From positions 1 to 40,727 of the forward strand of contig NZ_CANLZC010000047.1 in assembly GCF_947495455.1 (NCBI RefSeq): a stretch of 40,727 nt of DNA, written 5' to 3'. The notes beneath the pieces are model-generated. The model saw only the letters and a program-made list of their open reading frames with translations. It did not search any database and was not told the origin of the DNA. Shown one piece after another: positions 27,650 through 36,852 of this stretch. Position 1 is the stretch's first letter, and every line of letters starts with the position of its first letter. This stretch comes from an uncultured Shewanella sp. GTDB taxonomy: Bacteria > Pseudomonadota > Gammaproteobacteria > Enterobacterales > Shewanellaceae. A program made the position numbers and the translations under genes.

Positions 27650-28288
27650 TCACCCTTTCATTTGACTAATTTCTGATAGAACTTCTTTAGCTGAAACATT
27701 TTCAGGCTCAAGAACTAACAATAAAGATAAAATTTCTTTTGTTTTTGAATAATCTTTTTGTTCAAATTTCAACAATCCATATTCCAATAAAAACGTAGTA
27801 TCATCTGGGTAAGCATCAAGCATTTTCTTATCTATCTCTGCTGCATTATCATACTTTTGATTTTTTCTTAATGCATAACTCAAATATAAATTGGCATAAT
27901 AGTTATACAAGTCTTTTTTAATCACCTCATAGCCTAATACTTCAGTATCATCAAAGTTCTCTTTAATATTAGATATTCTCATCATCCCTAATTGAGGTGA
28001 TAACGCATTAGGTGATATTTTTTTTGCCGCTAAATAATGAAATTTAGCATTGGCAAAACTTCCTTGTAAATAATAAAGGTAACCTAGTCTCAGATTTAAA
28101 ATATAGTCGTCATGATCTTTTTTATAAAGACTAACTAAGCTATTTATGGCATTTTGATAATCACCTACTCTTTCATATCCGTAAGATTTATGAAAGGAGG
28201 CTTCCTTAGTAATCTCATTTGAAGCAAAAACATTAAAGCTAAAGATGACTAAATTTATAGCAATAAAGATACAGCGTATATTTTTCAT
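27650..28288 (-). CDS. exported TPR protein
   Basis: A 212-residue protein with a signal peptide (CIFIAINLVIFSFNVFA, cleavage near residue 22). About four tetratricopeptide-like repeats fill the rest (VGDYQNAINSLVSLYKKDHDD, QGSFANAKFHYLAAKKISPNA, QKYDNAAEIDKKMLDAYPDD, QKDYSKTKEILSLLLVLEPEN). It is probably periplasmic. It is more A/T-rich and Lys/Asn-rich than the decarboxylase gene, like its neighbour at 28313. It lies 24 bp after the urea-transporter fusion and 6 bp before the decarboxylase. Two exported TPR proteins bracket the catalytic genes of this operon. No function is assigned. Confidence 0.85.
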   Translation of the reverse strand: MKNIRCIFIAINLVIFSFNVFASNEITKEASFHKSYGYERVGDYQNAINSLVSLYKKDHDDYILNLRLGYLYYLQGSFANAKFHYLAAKKISPNALSPQLGMMRISNIKENFDDTEVLGYEVIKKDLYNYYANLYLSYALRKNQKYDNAAEIDKKMLDAYPDDTTFLLEYGLLKFEQKDYSKTKEILSLLLVLEPENVSAKEVLSEISQMKG

Positions 28289-28312
28289 TTATACATTCCA
28301 AGGATCGATTTA

Positions 28313-30403
28313 TTAATTAGATTGACGTTTTAACTCTATATTATTAACTCTTACGTTTTTAAACTTTAAATAAGAATCCAATTCAATGTTGGTATCCATT
28401 TTTGACTTAAAAAAACTATTATTAATACAACCTGAAATTTGTCTTTCAGAAATAAATTTATACTCAGCTATAGTTGATATTTTTGATGAAATAAAAGCAT
28501 TTAAAAACGCACTCACCCCGCCATTAAAATAACCTAAATAAGTCATGTTTGAGATAGTATCTTTCCAATGAAGTCCCTTTTTATAAGCCAATGGTACAGA
28601 TGGAAGCGCTAAATATAAACACTTCAAATAAGGGTCGCTGCCTTCTAAATGATAAATAAAAAAAGTTCCCGCATATTTTCCAAAAAAGAGTTTTGCATCA
28701 CCTCTTGAAAAATAGAAAGTACTGTCGGGCGCCATTCTAACAACAAAAGTAATTTCGTCTATTTTCTTGCCATCTTTATAAACATAATAGTTCAATGTTT
28801 CATCAAGAATAAATGTCGTTAATTGTTCATGAAAAGCAGTAGGCAGTAATGAATTGACTCTCACCATTTCATTGGGCAAACCATGAGAAAAATATTTATT
28901 GTTTTCACAATAATGGACAAAAGTGAAAGGCAGTGTTTCTGAGCCCATAAAAGCTGTTGCTTGTACTTGCAGATGTATATGAGGCTGTGGGGAATAACCT
29001 GAATTGCCACATAATCCCAAATGCGCTCCGGGTTCAACCCATTGCCCTTCATAGACAACAATACTCTCTTTTGCAAAATGTGATATCTCGACAAAATAAC
29101 CTCGTTCATCATAAATGATCACTAAATTTCCCCAATTATTAATAGTGTCAACTGTGCCAATAGGGTTATCCATTAAATAAGAAACCACTTTAATGACTCT
29201 GCCACGAACAGGCGATAAAACCGCTTGGCCAAAAGCATAATAGTCTTCTAATCGAGTACCTTCATTTTTATAAGTATTATTTGAATCATCCGTTATCACA
29301 AAATCATAGGCATAACGCCAAAAACCTTGATGAGTCCATTGACCATTAAACCCTTGCCAAACCGTCCATGAACCAGAAAAAGGTAAAGCCAAAGTGATAA
29401 AGGTATTTGCAAAACGATCTTTTGCCGTCAAATAATGATCTAATGTTTCTTCAGGACTCGAGCGAAATACTGTTGGCCTTAGCGGGTATCCCACCACACC
29501 AAGTACATACACAAAAGACAAAGTGATCAAAGTAAAAGGTAAAGTAAATACGGGGATGCCATATTGAGCCCAAAAGACATTAACAGCATTTATTAATAAT
29601 GTGGATAATGCAACACCAATTCCCGCTAAAATAAGACTCTTAGGTGATGGAATATTAAACACACATCCAATGGAAATAGCGATAAGAATATAGTTAAAGT
29701 TATTCATATTATTTAATGATTGCTCCCAAGAGCCATTAAATAGAGAGTTAATACCACATCCTAATATAAATCCAGAAATAGCAATAACTAAAATAAGTCT
29801 GGATTTAAAAAATATCAACCCTGAAATCAAAGCTCCTGATATAACATTAGGCATGAATACAATTGAGCCCATAGACTTGAAAAAAGCATTAATAAAATGA
29901 GGAAAGAAACTAAAATCATTATAAAGTGTATTTGTATACAAGCTATTTACATATAAATTACTTAAACGTCCACTGGCTAAGTAAACCAGACTACTAATAA
30001 TAACAAAAGGAATACTGAGAACTTGTAGCCCTAAAAAATGATGAAAAATATTCGAAAGAAAAACAGTCAATAGAAATGATAACACACTTGCTAACGCGAT
30101 AATGCTTAAGGTCAGTATATTAATTTCGTAAAGATAACCTATAGCTAATCCAGACAATAAAGGATTATAAGTATAAAAACCTGACTTCAAATATTCTTTA
30201 CTGAAACCGATAAAGTGAGCAAATGCATAAGCTATGATAATCGAAAATAAACCGGATAATGCCGTGTTATAGTTTATCAAACCAACAATAAAAAGCAGCG
30301 CACCTGATATTTTTCCCTGTATAAAAAACACATCAGAATAACTACTTAAGATAGAATTTATATGAGTCGGTAAACGCCATTTTCTAACATCAATCATTGT
30401 CAT
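28313..30403 (-). CDS. urea-transporter-like membrane domain fused to an M23-like domain
   Basis: A 696-residue first gene of the operon. Residues about 25-310 are a urea-transporter-type membrane domain with around ten hydrophobic segments and the motif GFYTYNPLLSGLAIG (75-89); a matching second half follows from about 170. Residues about 335-490 resemble lysostaphin-type M23 metallopeptidases: WRYAYDFV (362-369), VISPVRG-like strand, GNLVIIYDERGYFVEISHFA (His442), GLCGNSG and HIHLQV (His475, His477). M23 enzymes use HxxxD for the first zinc ligand; here the His position is Arg363 with Asp367 kept. Catalysis is therefore doubtful. The C-terminal 200 residues are unrecognised. The start is ATG 30403 or 30397, both with weak ribosome sites. 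It is notably A/T-rich. The transported solute may not be urea. Confidence 0.85.
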   Translation of the reverse strand: MTMIDVRKWRLPTHINSILSSYSDVFFIQGKISGALLFIVGLINYNTALSGLFSIIIAYAFAHFIGFSKEYLKSGFYTYNPLLSGLAIGYLYEINILTLSIIALASVLSFLLTVFLSNIFHHFLGLQVLSIPFVIISSLVYLASGRLSNLYVNSLYTNTLYNDFSFFPHFINAFFKSMGSIVFMPNVISGALISGLIFFKSRLILVIAISGFILGCGINSLFNGSWEQSLNNMNNFNYILIAISIGCVFNIPSPKSLILAGIGVALSTLLINAVNVFWAQYGIPVFTLPFTLITLSFVYVLGVVGYPLRPTVFRSSPEETLDHYLTAKDRFANTFITLALPFSGSWTVWQGFNGQWTHQGFWRYAYDFVITDDSNNTYKNEGTRLEDYYAFGQAVLSPVRGRVIKVVSYLMDNPIGTVDTINNWGNLVIIYDERGYFVEISHFAKESIVVYEGQWVEPGAHLGLCGNSGYSPQPHIHLQVQATAFMGSETLPFTFVHYCENNKYFSHGLPNEMVRVNSLLPTAFHEQLTTFILDETLNYYVYKDGKKIDEITFVVRMAPDSTFYFSRGDAKLFFGKYAGTFFIYHLEGSDPYLKCLYLALPSVPLAYKKGLHWKDTISNMTYLGYFNGGVSAFLNAFISSKISTIAEYKFISERQISGCINNSFFKSKMDTNIELDSYLKFKNVRVNNIELKRQSN

Positions 30404-30783
30404 AATGTGTTCATCATTCTAAGAAGTCTTGTCTTAATCTCTAAAATTAAGATTAATTTTCTATGAACAGAGTATTACCAATGATAATAATTCTCAATAT
30501 CAACAAAGTAAACAGATTCAAACTATTGTCAAGAAGTGTCAGAGCTTAAGCTATATTTTAAATTATTGTTTTTATTGAATAACAACTAGGTTGTTTAGTT
30601 TGATTTTATATTAATTCTCATACTTTTTGGCTTAATAATTAACACAATCAACACTCAATTCAATAACGGCTCTTTTCTTACTATCTATATGAAAATAATA
30701 GACTAAAGTCTAAAGAGTCGAGCTATTGTTCGTCATTTAACTTATTTACATAACTGGTTAATTATCAGCCAAAAAAGAGAGTA
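30404..30783. other. 380-bp A/T-rich control region before the seven-gene operon
   Basis: No gene is seen. It lies between the AtoE gene (ending at 30784, same direction) and the operon's first start at 30403. It holds the Fur-box candidate, an overlapping -35-like TTGATA (minus strand, 30503-30498) whose -10 is unclear, and short A/T-rich palindromes such as AGACTAAAGTCT near 30703. No strong terminator for the AtoE transcript was found, so read-through into the operon cannot be excluded. Confidence 0.5.
30482..30496 (-). promoter_or_regulatory. Fur box upstream of the seven-gene operon
   Basis: The minus strand reads TGAGAATTATTATCA. Against the 7-1-7 Fur consensus TGATAATnATTATCA only one of 14 fixed positions differs. 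It lies about 80 bp before the first operon gene and overlaps a -35-like TTGATA, where bound Fe-Fur would block transcription. No other match of this quality was noticed in the window. Fur binding here is inferred. Confidence 0.72.
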
Positions 30784-32091
30784 TTAAAACCAAGTCAGTG
30801 CAATGCTGATTATCACGCCTGAGATGATCAACTGCATCAAACAAAAACCCATAATATCTTTAGCCTTCAATCCCGCTATCGCCAAAATAGGTAACGCCCA
30901 AAAAGGTTGGATCATATTGGTCCAAGCATCCCCCCAAGCAACCCCCATGGCCACTCGCGCAACATCTGCATTTAACAATTCAGCAGCAGGTAATACAACA
31001 GGTGCCTGTACAGCCCACTGACCCCCACCTGAAGGAACGAACATGTTGACAACTCCCGCGCTTAAAAAACTCCAAAAAGGCAAAGTTTCCGCATTAGCAA
31101 TCGCCACAAATCCCTGCGAAATACTCACAGCTAATCCTGATTGAGTCATTATTGCCATAATCCCCGCATAAAAAGGAAACTGTATAATGATCCCACCACC
31201 ACTTTTAACGGCTTCATTTAGACTATTAAGAAAGCTTCTTGGTGTTTTATGTAAAATAATGGCAAAAATAAGAAACAAGAAATTGATAATATTTAAGTTA
31301 ATACTTCCCCCATTAAAAAAATAATACCCCAAATACATTAATCCGCAAAAACCCATTAAATGAGCCAGTACTCGGCTGTTTTCTAAACGCTCAGCAGGCC
31401 CAGTGGCATCAAATGTTTCATTTTCATCTTCTAAGAGTTTACTCTCATCAATATAAAAGCAGTCCTCAGCTTTAGGAAGCATCCAACGATTGACAAGGGG
31501 AATAACAATAAATAAAACCCCAACTAAGGCCAAATTGAAAGTCGAAAAAATGGTCTCACTAGTGCTTATCAAGCCAATAGAAGATTCAGAGAAATTGCCA
31601 GGAGTGGCAATCGTTAAGGGGATCGATCCGGATAATCCACCATGCCAAACCAAAAAGCCCGAATACACACTGGCGATCAATAATCGATAATCAACTTCCA
31701 CCTTTCGAGCTATGGCTTTAGCCAATAAAGCTCCAACAACAAGCCCAAACCCCCAATTAATCCAACTCGCCAGTAATGAAACAAAAGTCACTAACAAAAT
31801 GGCGTTAGAGGGACTATTGGCCAAAGCCGCAATATAATTGAGTCCTTTTTTAATCTGTGGACTGCTTGCCAAAATAAAGCCTACAATGAGCACAAACAAC
31901 ATCTGCATCGAAAACGTCAGTAATCCCCAAAAACCTTGTCCCCAATATTCAATCACCTCAAAAGGCGACTTTTGCTCAAAAAAAACTGCTGAAACCATCA
32001 CAATCAAGCTAAGGACAAGAACAAAAATATAAGGATCTGGCAAATATCGATCCACGAGTTTGACCAGTGGCTTAGCCGCTTTAGTTAACAT
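30784..32091 (-). CDS. atoE: short-chain fatty acid transporter, AtoE family
   Basis: A 435-residue inner-membrane protein with about 11-12 hydrophobic segments. It begins LVKLVDRYLPDPYIFVLVLS. Family marks are SWINWGFGLVVGALLAKAIARK, VWHGGLSGSIPLTIATPGN, GGGIIIQFPFYAGIMAIM, FVPSGGGQWAVQAPVVLPAA and MGVAWGDAWTNMIQPFWALPIL. E. coli AtoE is about 440 residues and imports acetoacetate and short-chain fatty acids. No atoDAB partners are adjacent; fadBA is 5 kb away, so a link to fatty-acid use is only suggestive. ATG 32091 follows GGGGAT. It is probably monocistronic. The 274-bp gap up to hemG holds its promoter and the hemG terminator. Confidence 0.92.
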   Translation of the reverse strand: MLTKAAKPLVKLVDRYLPDPYIFVLVLSLIVMVSAVFFEQKSPFEVIEYWGQGFWGLLTFSMQMLFVLIVGFILASSPQIKKGLNYIAALANSPSNAILLVTFVSLLASWINWGFGLVVGALLAKAIARKVEVDYRLLIASVYSGFLVWHGGLSGSIPLTIATPGNFSESSIGLISTSETIFSTFNLALVGVLFIVIPLVNRWMLPKAEDCFYIDESKLLEDENETFDATGPAERLENSRVLAHLMGFCGLMYLGYYFFNGGSINLNIINFLFLIFAIILHKTPRSFLNSLNEAVKSGGGIIIQFPFYAGIMAIMTQSGLAVSISQGFVAIANAETLPFWSFLSAGVVNMFVPSGGGQWAVQAPVVLPAAELLNADVARVAMGVAWGDAWTNMIQPFWALPILAIAGLKAKDIMGFCLMQLIISGVIISIALTWF

Positions 32092-32310
32092 AGTTATCCC
32101 CAGTAAAAAATAAGCAATATTGACTGATTTACAATAAAGACAATATCATTTTTACTCAATACTGGTATTAAAAACAGTAAAAAACAATGAAATACTGAAT
32201 TATGAAATATATACTTCCACTCAATGAAGTATTAGTAATAATTAACTAAAAAGACTTATACACAAGTCAAAAGAATCCGCTTAATAGACAAAATGAAACC
32301 GAGAATTTAA

Positions 32311-32330
32311 AAAAGGCGCTCGATGGCGCC
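32311..32330 (-). terminator. rho-independent terminator after hemG
   Basis: GGCGC (32315-32319) and GCGCC (32326-32330) form a G/C stem with a 6-nt loop. On the minus strand it is followed by TTTTTT AAATTC (32314 leftward). It lies about 36 bp past the hemG stop and ends the leftward pepQ/yigZ-trkH-hemG transcript. Confidence 0.9.
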
Positions 32331-32365
32331 CTATGAGTCAATGACTAGCCACTTAGGTATAAAAC

Positions 32366-32896
32366 TTATTTTTGTTTCGCAAAATGCTCAGCAAACTTTG
32401 TTACTTGATCCCAATCAGTAAACTCAAAAGTACCTTTAATGTCAGTCGGTCCTTTTGTCATTTTCATAATAAGCCGAATCATAAAACGATCAAAAAAACC
32501 ATATTTAGGATAATCTATCTTTCCCGCAAACACTCCTAATACTTGAGGCTTCCAAGAAGACAAGGTCAAAAACTTCAACATATAGGGATTCGTTGTTGGG
32601 CTATTTTTCTCTGGTTTTCTCGCCACAACATTCACACTAAAAAAACCGTTGATTTTGCTCGATAACAGTGCATTATTATCATGAATAAATTGATAAAGTT
32701 CTGCTCTGTGTTTTCCATAACGAATACTGGCACCAATCAAAATTTTATCATAATCATCCAATGATGCTGTTGTGGCTTCAGCAAGAGAGAGTAGAATCAC
32801 CTCATCCCCCATATGCATATTAATCTCTTTTATTCTCTGGCAAATAGCCTGAGTTTGCCCATCGACACTAGAGTAAATAATAAGCGTTTGACTCAT
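32366..32896 (-). CDS. hemG: menaquinone-dependent protoporphyrinogen IX dehydrogenase
   Basis: A 176-residue long-chain flavodoxin-like protein that oxidises protoporphyrinogen IX to protoporphyrin IX at the membrane face and passes electrons to quinone. The FMN phosphate loop is IIYSSVDGQTQAIC near the N-terminus. KILIGASIRYGKH follows, then the HemG-specific long insertion (FSVNVVARKPEKNSPTTNPY), VFAGKIDYPKYGFFDR and MKMTKGPTD. Length fits E. coli HemG (181). The ATG at 32896 follows AGGTTGATTT. It lies 12 bp after trkH, the last gene of the conserved yigZ-trkH-hemG unit. The next heme-pathway gene in this window is hemF. Confidence 0.95.
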   Translation of the reverse strand: MSQTLIIYSSVDGQTQAICQRIKEINMHMGDEVILLSLAEATTASLDDYDKILIGASIRYGKHRAELYQFIHDNNALLSSKINGFFSVNVVARKPEKNSPTTNPYMLKFLTLSSWKPQVLGVFAGKIDYPKYGFFDRFMIRLIMKMTKGPTDIKGTFEFTDWDQVTKFAEHFAKQK

Positions 32897-32908
32897 AAAT
32901 CAACCTGT

Positions 32909-34366
32909 TTAATTTCGCCAAAATGTTGGCGTAAATAATACTAATAAAGTAAAAATTTCTAGACGCCCAAATAACATGGCAAGAATTAAAACCCATTTTG
33001 AACCATCATTAATACTGGCATAATTACTGGCCACCTCGCCCAGTCCAGGCCCTAAATTATTTAAACATGCTGCAGTCGCACTAAAAGCGGTCACATTGTC
33101 CAAACCAAAGCCCATCAAAATAAGCATACAAACCACAAATACCAACGCATAAGCTGAAAAGAACCCCCAAATGGCATCAATCACTCTATCTGGTAATGCT
33201 TTACCACTCAATTTAATGGAAAACAGTCCTCTTGGGTGCACTAAACGTTTTAGCTCTCGCGATCCTTGCAGCAAAAGTAAAACAATACGGATCACTTTTA
33301 TGCCCCCCGCAGTGGATCCGCCACTGCCACCAATAAAGCTTGAAAAAATAAGCAATATGGGTAAAAAAAGCGGCCAAACATGAAAACTTTCTATACTAAA
33401 ACCTGCAGTGGTTGAAATAGACACAGCCTGAAATATTGCATAATCCAGTGTCTGCTCCTTAGAATCATAAAGACCACTTTTTAATAAGGTGATAAAACTA
33501 ATCGCCACAAGAAAGCATTGGATTAAAATCAGCGCTTTAAATTCCGCATCTTTAAAATAAACCCTTAGATCCATGCCTCGACGTGAAAAAGCGGCAAAGT
33601 GTAAGCTGAAATTTAAGGCCGCAATCAATAAAAACACTACGCAGGTCATGTTTACCGCTGTACTATTGAAATAGCCGATACTGGCATCATGAGTAGAAAA
33701 TCCGCCAATAGCAATGGTTGAAAATGAATGGCAAATAGCATCAAACATATCCATACCAGCCAAACGATAGCATAAGGCGCAGGCAATAGTTAAAGACACA
33801 TAAATATACCAAAGTGCTTTAGCTGTTTCAGCAATCCTTGGAGTCATTTTGGTGTCCTTCACTGGACCTGGCATCTCGGCTCGATACAGCTGCATTCCCC
33901 CCACCCCTAATACAGGTAAAATGGCCACAGCCAATACAATAATTCCCATCCCCCCTAACCATTGTAATAAGTGCCGATAAAATAAAATGGCTTTAGGGAG
34001 CACATCGAGCCCAACAATCACAGTTGCTCCTGTGGTCGTTAATGCTGAAAAGGATTCAAAAAAACTATCAGTAAAACTTAAATTAGGCTGACTGGTAAAA
34101 ATAAAAGGCACAGCCCCTATAGAGCCCAGTACTACCCAAAACAAAACAACCAATAAAAACCCCTCGCGGGTCTTTAATTCTTTTTTAAAATGACGATTGG
34201 GATACCAGAGCACAAAGCCACAAATAAGACTTAACATAAAGGCTTTAATAAAGGCCATGCCTCCACCATCTTTATATATCAGAGCGATACAAGCTGAAGG
34301 CAGTAAAGACAGAGAAAAAAGTCCAATAAGCAAGCCCGTAATTCTTATAATTGTTCTATATTGCAT
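32909..34366 (-). CDS. trkH: Trk potassium channel-forming subunit TrkH (second copy)
   Basis: A 485-residue inner-membrane protein. Filter-loop regions appear four times (SALTTTGATVIVGL, TIAIGGFSTHDAS, VSISTTAGFSIESF, LNNLGPGLGEVAS), with LLQWLGGMGIIVLAVAILPVLG and a C-terminal GRLEIFTLLVLFTPTFWRN. It occupies the yigZ-trkH-hemG position that trkH has in E. coli, so it is the syntenic orthologue. The copy after trkA (16826) is diverged in sequence. Both would be served by one TrkA. It starts 5 bp after yigZ. Two TrkH types may differ in affinity or ion preference (K+ or Na+ coupling), which the sequence does not settle. Confidence 0.96.
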   Translation of the reverse strand: MQYRTIIRITGLLIGLFSLSLLPSACIALIYKDGGGMAFIKAFMLSLICGFVLWYPNRHFKKELKTREGFLLVVLFWVVLGSIGAVPFIFTSQPNLSFTDSFFESFSALTTTGATVIVGLDVLPKAILFYRHLLQWLGGMGIIVLAVAILPVLGVGGMQLYRAEMPGPVKDTKMTPRIAETAKALWYIYVSLTIACALCYRLAGMDMFDAICHSFSTIAIGGFSTHDASIGYFNSTAVNMTCVVFLLIAALNFSLHFAAFSRRGMDLRVYFKDAEFKALILIQCFLVAISFITLLKSGLYDSKEQTLDYAIFQAVSISTTAGFSIESFHVWPLFLPILLIFSSFIGGSGGSTAGGIKVIRIVLLLLQGSRELKRLVHPRGLFSIKLSGKALPDRVIDAIWGFFSAYALVFVVCMLILMGFGLDNVTAFSATAACLNNLGPGLGEVASNYASINDGSKWVLILAMLFGRLEIFTLLVLFTPTFWRN

Positions 34367-34371
34367 TCATT

Positions 34372-34998
34372 TTACTTTTTTGTATTAGAGGTAAATGTGG
34401 CAATCAAATGACCTTGACTCATCAAAGCCAGATCACGATTTAACGCTTCTTCCTGTCCTTTTCCAATGGAAAAAGACACTTTTACTTTATCAGTAAATAC
34501 CCTATCTTCAATAACCGCATCATATTGAACTAAATAATACTCAACATCCGTTAGTTGCGCATATTCACACTCTAAAAAACCAGGATAACGTAACTGCTTA
34601 AGCTTAGTTTCAAGTATTTTTAACCCTTGTTTAATACCTGAACTATAAGCTCTAACAAGTCCCCCTACACCTAATTTGGTTCCACCAAAATAACGCACAA
34701 CAATCACGCCAATTTCGCCAATGTCACAACCTTGTAAATGAGCAAGCATAGGCCTTCCTGCGCTACCAGAAGGTTCCCCATCATCACTAAAACCTATGGA
34801 TAAACTTGATGTTGGTTGGCCACACACAAAAGCATAGCAATAGTGGCTTGCATTAGGGTAGCGATGTTTAACCCTTTCTAATTGTATTTTCATCACTTGT
34901 GGATCTGAACAATGAAACAAAATAGAGATAAATCGACTATGCTTGATTTCTTCTTCTACGACACATTCACTCGCAGGAATTAAATAACACTCACTCAC
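34372..34998 (-). CDS. yigZ: YigZ/IMPACT family protein
   Basis: A 208-residue protein. The N-terminal IMPACT (UPF0029) domain carries the signature YCYAFVCG, GFSDDGEPSGSAGRPML and VIVVRYFGGTKLGVGGLVRA, and a ferredoxin-like C-terminal domain follows. Its biochemical role in bacteria is unclear; the eukaryotic relative regulates Gcn2. The start is GTG 34998 with AAGG 7 nt upstream; the ATG two bases earlier is out of frame. It precedes trkH by 5 bp. A MITE (35048-35324) separates it from pepQ, which is normally its direct neighbour. Confidence 0.95.
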   Translation of the reverse strand: MSECYLIPASECVVEEEIKHSRFISILFHCSDPQVMKIQLERVKHRYPNASHYCYAFVCGQPTSSLSIGFSDDGEPSGSAGRPMLAHLQGCDIGEIGVIVVRYFGGTKLGVGGLVRAYSSGIKQGLKILETKLKQLRYPGFLECEYAQLTDVEYYLVQYDAVIEDRVFTDKVKVSFSIGKGQEEALNRDLALMSQGHLIATFTSNTKK

Positions 34999-35047
34999 AT
35001 TAATACCTTACTAAAAAGCCATTTTCACTTTTCAGCTAAAATGGTTA

Positions 35048-35324
35048 GGGGCTGTTGTTCTTTCGTGGTTAAATTATGTCCGAGATAAACGTGTTTTAAT
35101 CACTGCGTAGTGAGTGCTGCCTAGTCTTCTAAGTCCCTTTCTTTAATAAGGAGGGCTACAACAAAGAGTAAAACACGTTTAGCTGGATCCTACGGACAGC
35201 GTTTGTGGCGCCTTTCTACAGCGTTATCGCTTATTCATGTAGAATAACTACACCCCATAAGCTCTGCCTTGTATAAAACCCCCACAAACTGCTGCAGAAA
35301 TCATCACCAAAGATCAACAGCCCC
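35048..35324. mobile_element. 277-bp MITE-like element, group 2, diverged copy
   Basis: Same family as the element at 10289. Ends are GGGGCTGTTGTTCTTTCGTG / CACCAAAGATCAACAGCCCC. The internal repeats AAACGTGTTTTA / TAAAACACGTTT are intact, and the core TAGAATAACTA is at 35240-35250. It carries a different, slightly longer central loop than copy A (about 35120-35160). Flanks are TA on the left and TT on the right, so no clean target duplication remains, in keeping with an older insertion. It occupies nearly all of the 351-bp gap between yigZ and pepQ and may have split that operon. Confidence 0.88.
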
Positions 35325-35349
35325 TTGTATTTACCGTTTAACAATCATG

Positions 35350-36669
35350 TTAATTCAGCCCCGCCTGTCGGGTCATATTTTCATTATGTTCATCATGAAC
35401 AATGATATTATCTTCTATACGTATACCACCAAAATTGCGCAATAGCGCCACAGCATCCCAGTTAATTTGCTGCTGACGATGATCATTTCTCAACTCAGAT
35501 AACAAAGAGTCAATGATATACAAACCCGGTTCAATAGTCAGTACTTGATTAGCCGCTAACGTCCGCGTACAACGCAAAAAAGGATGTGCTTCAGGTGACG
35601 CAAGATACCTGCCATTCTCATCACTTAAAAAACCACCCATATCATGCACTTGAAGCCCTAACATATGACCGAGACCATGAGGGAAAAAGGCTCCCGTGAT
35701 CCCCTGCTCAATCAGGCCTTGTTTATCACCAGAAACCAATTTAAAGTCCAATAACAATTGTGCAATCTGCTCATGACACGCTAAATGCAAATCCACATAA
35801 CTGACATTAGGCGCCATCATATCAATAATAGCGCGTTGTAGAATATCCATCTGCATCACAAGTTCATCAAATTGATTCTTTTCAAAGGAATAAGTTCGAG
35901 TAATATCTGATGCATAACCGTGAAATTGAGCGCCTGCATCAATAAGAAAAGAGTGTCGGTGCTGCGGATTTTGGCGAGCAAGCCCTGTATAATGCAAAAT
36001 CGCCGCATTTTCATTTAACGCAATAATATTACCATAAGGCATTTCATTTTCAGTCTGCCCTACGGCTGATAAATAAGCTTGCTGAATATCAAATTCACAA
36101 GCACCGTGATAAAACGCATTTTTTGCCGCTAAATGCCCTGTCACAGCAATACGATTAGCTTCACGCATGCATTCAAGTTCATATTCGGTTTTTATGGTAC
36201 GATGAAAATGCAAATAATTCATAACAGCGCTGGGGTTACATGATGTCAACCCCACCTCTAATGCATATTCATGATGTTCGCCAATATAGCTCCAAGTACC
36301 AAGCTCTTTCGGCAAAAACGCCTTAACCGCATCTGTACTTGTCAGCACATGAATATCAAAATGTTCACACCAAAATGCATCGGGTAACTCAGCCACTTTG
36401 TGCCAAAAATCTACCGGACGATAAAATAATAATGTCGGCTTATCAGTACCATTCACCAACAGCCAACAATGAGGGTTATCAATAATAGGCAACCAGGCCT
36501 TAAAGTGTGGATTCACCTTAAAGGGATAATCCATATCATCTAAAAATTGACGCTGCGGGCGACCAGAATGAATAATCAACCCAGCCAGTCCCTCTCTTGA
36601 AACAATCTCTGCGACTCTTTGATTCAATATTTTTATATGTTCAGGGTAATGCTGAGCGAATACATTCAT
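35350..36669 (-). CDS. pepQ: Xaa-Pro dipeptidase (prolidase)
   Basis: A 439-residue cytoplasmic Mn-dependent M24 peptidase cleaving X-Pro dipeptides. Pita-bread-fold metal ligands are visible: [20 protein letters not shown] (two Asp), [16 protein letters not shown] (His), [10 protein letters not shown] (Glu) and GIRIEDNI (Glu). Length is close to E. coli PepQ (443). The ATG at 36669 ([12 protein letters not shown]) with AGGATAACAATT before it is preferred over the in-frame 36699. In E. coli pepQ also lies next to fadBA, divergently transcribed, as here. It shares the 346-bp control region (36670-37015) with fadB. Confidence 0.97.
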   Translation of the reverse strand: MNVFAQHYPEHIKILNQRVAEIVSREGLAGLIIHSGRPQRQFLDDMDYPFKVNPHFKAWLPIIDNPHCWLLVNGTDKPTLLFYRPVDFWHKVAELPDAFWCEHFDIHVLTSTDAVKAFLPKELGTWSYIGEHHEYALEVGLTSCNPSAVMNYLHFHRTIKTEYELECMREANRIAVTGHLAAKNAFYHGACEFDIQQAYLSAVGQTENEMPYGNIIALNENAAILHYTGLARQNPQHRHSFLIDAGAQFHGYASDITRTYSFEKNQFDELVMQMDILQRAIIDMMAPNVSYVDLHLACHEQIAQLLLDFKLVSGDKQGLIEQGITGAFFPHGLGHMLGLQVHDMGGFLSDENGRYLASPEAHPFLRCTRTLAANQVLTIEPGLYIIDSLLSELRNDHRQQQINWDAVALLRNFGGIRIEDNIIVHDEHNENMTRQAGLN

Positions 36670-36852
36670 AATTGTTATCCTATTTTTATTAATACACACT
36701 TCATTCGATCCAGTGAGGTATTTAGTTAGACCCGTGACTAATGAATAAATATTTTTTCATCAGTTTAACACGTCACTCGACAATTACTTACAAACTCAAA
36801 AATAATGGCCTAATGAGATCCCTAGAAAAATGCACTTTACACTGCTAAAAAT

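Noticed and set aside
20727..30403. The operon as an NIS-siderophore or vibrioferrin locus
   Set aside because: IucA/IucC-type synthetases, an exporter and a TonB receptor are all absent. The decarboxylase is fold-type I, unlike PvsE.
32256..32264. TTATACACA, a DnaA-box-like sequence
   Set aside because: It is single, with no cluster or A/T-rich unwinding repeats typical of an origin. It lies in an ordinary promoter gap before atoE.
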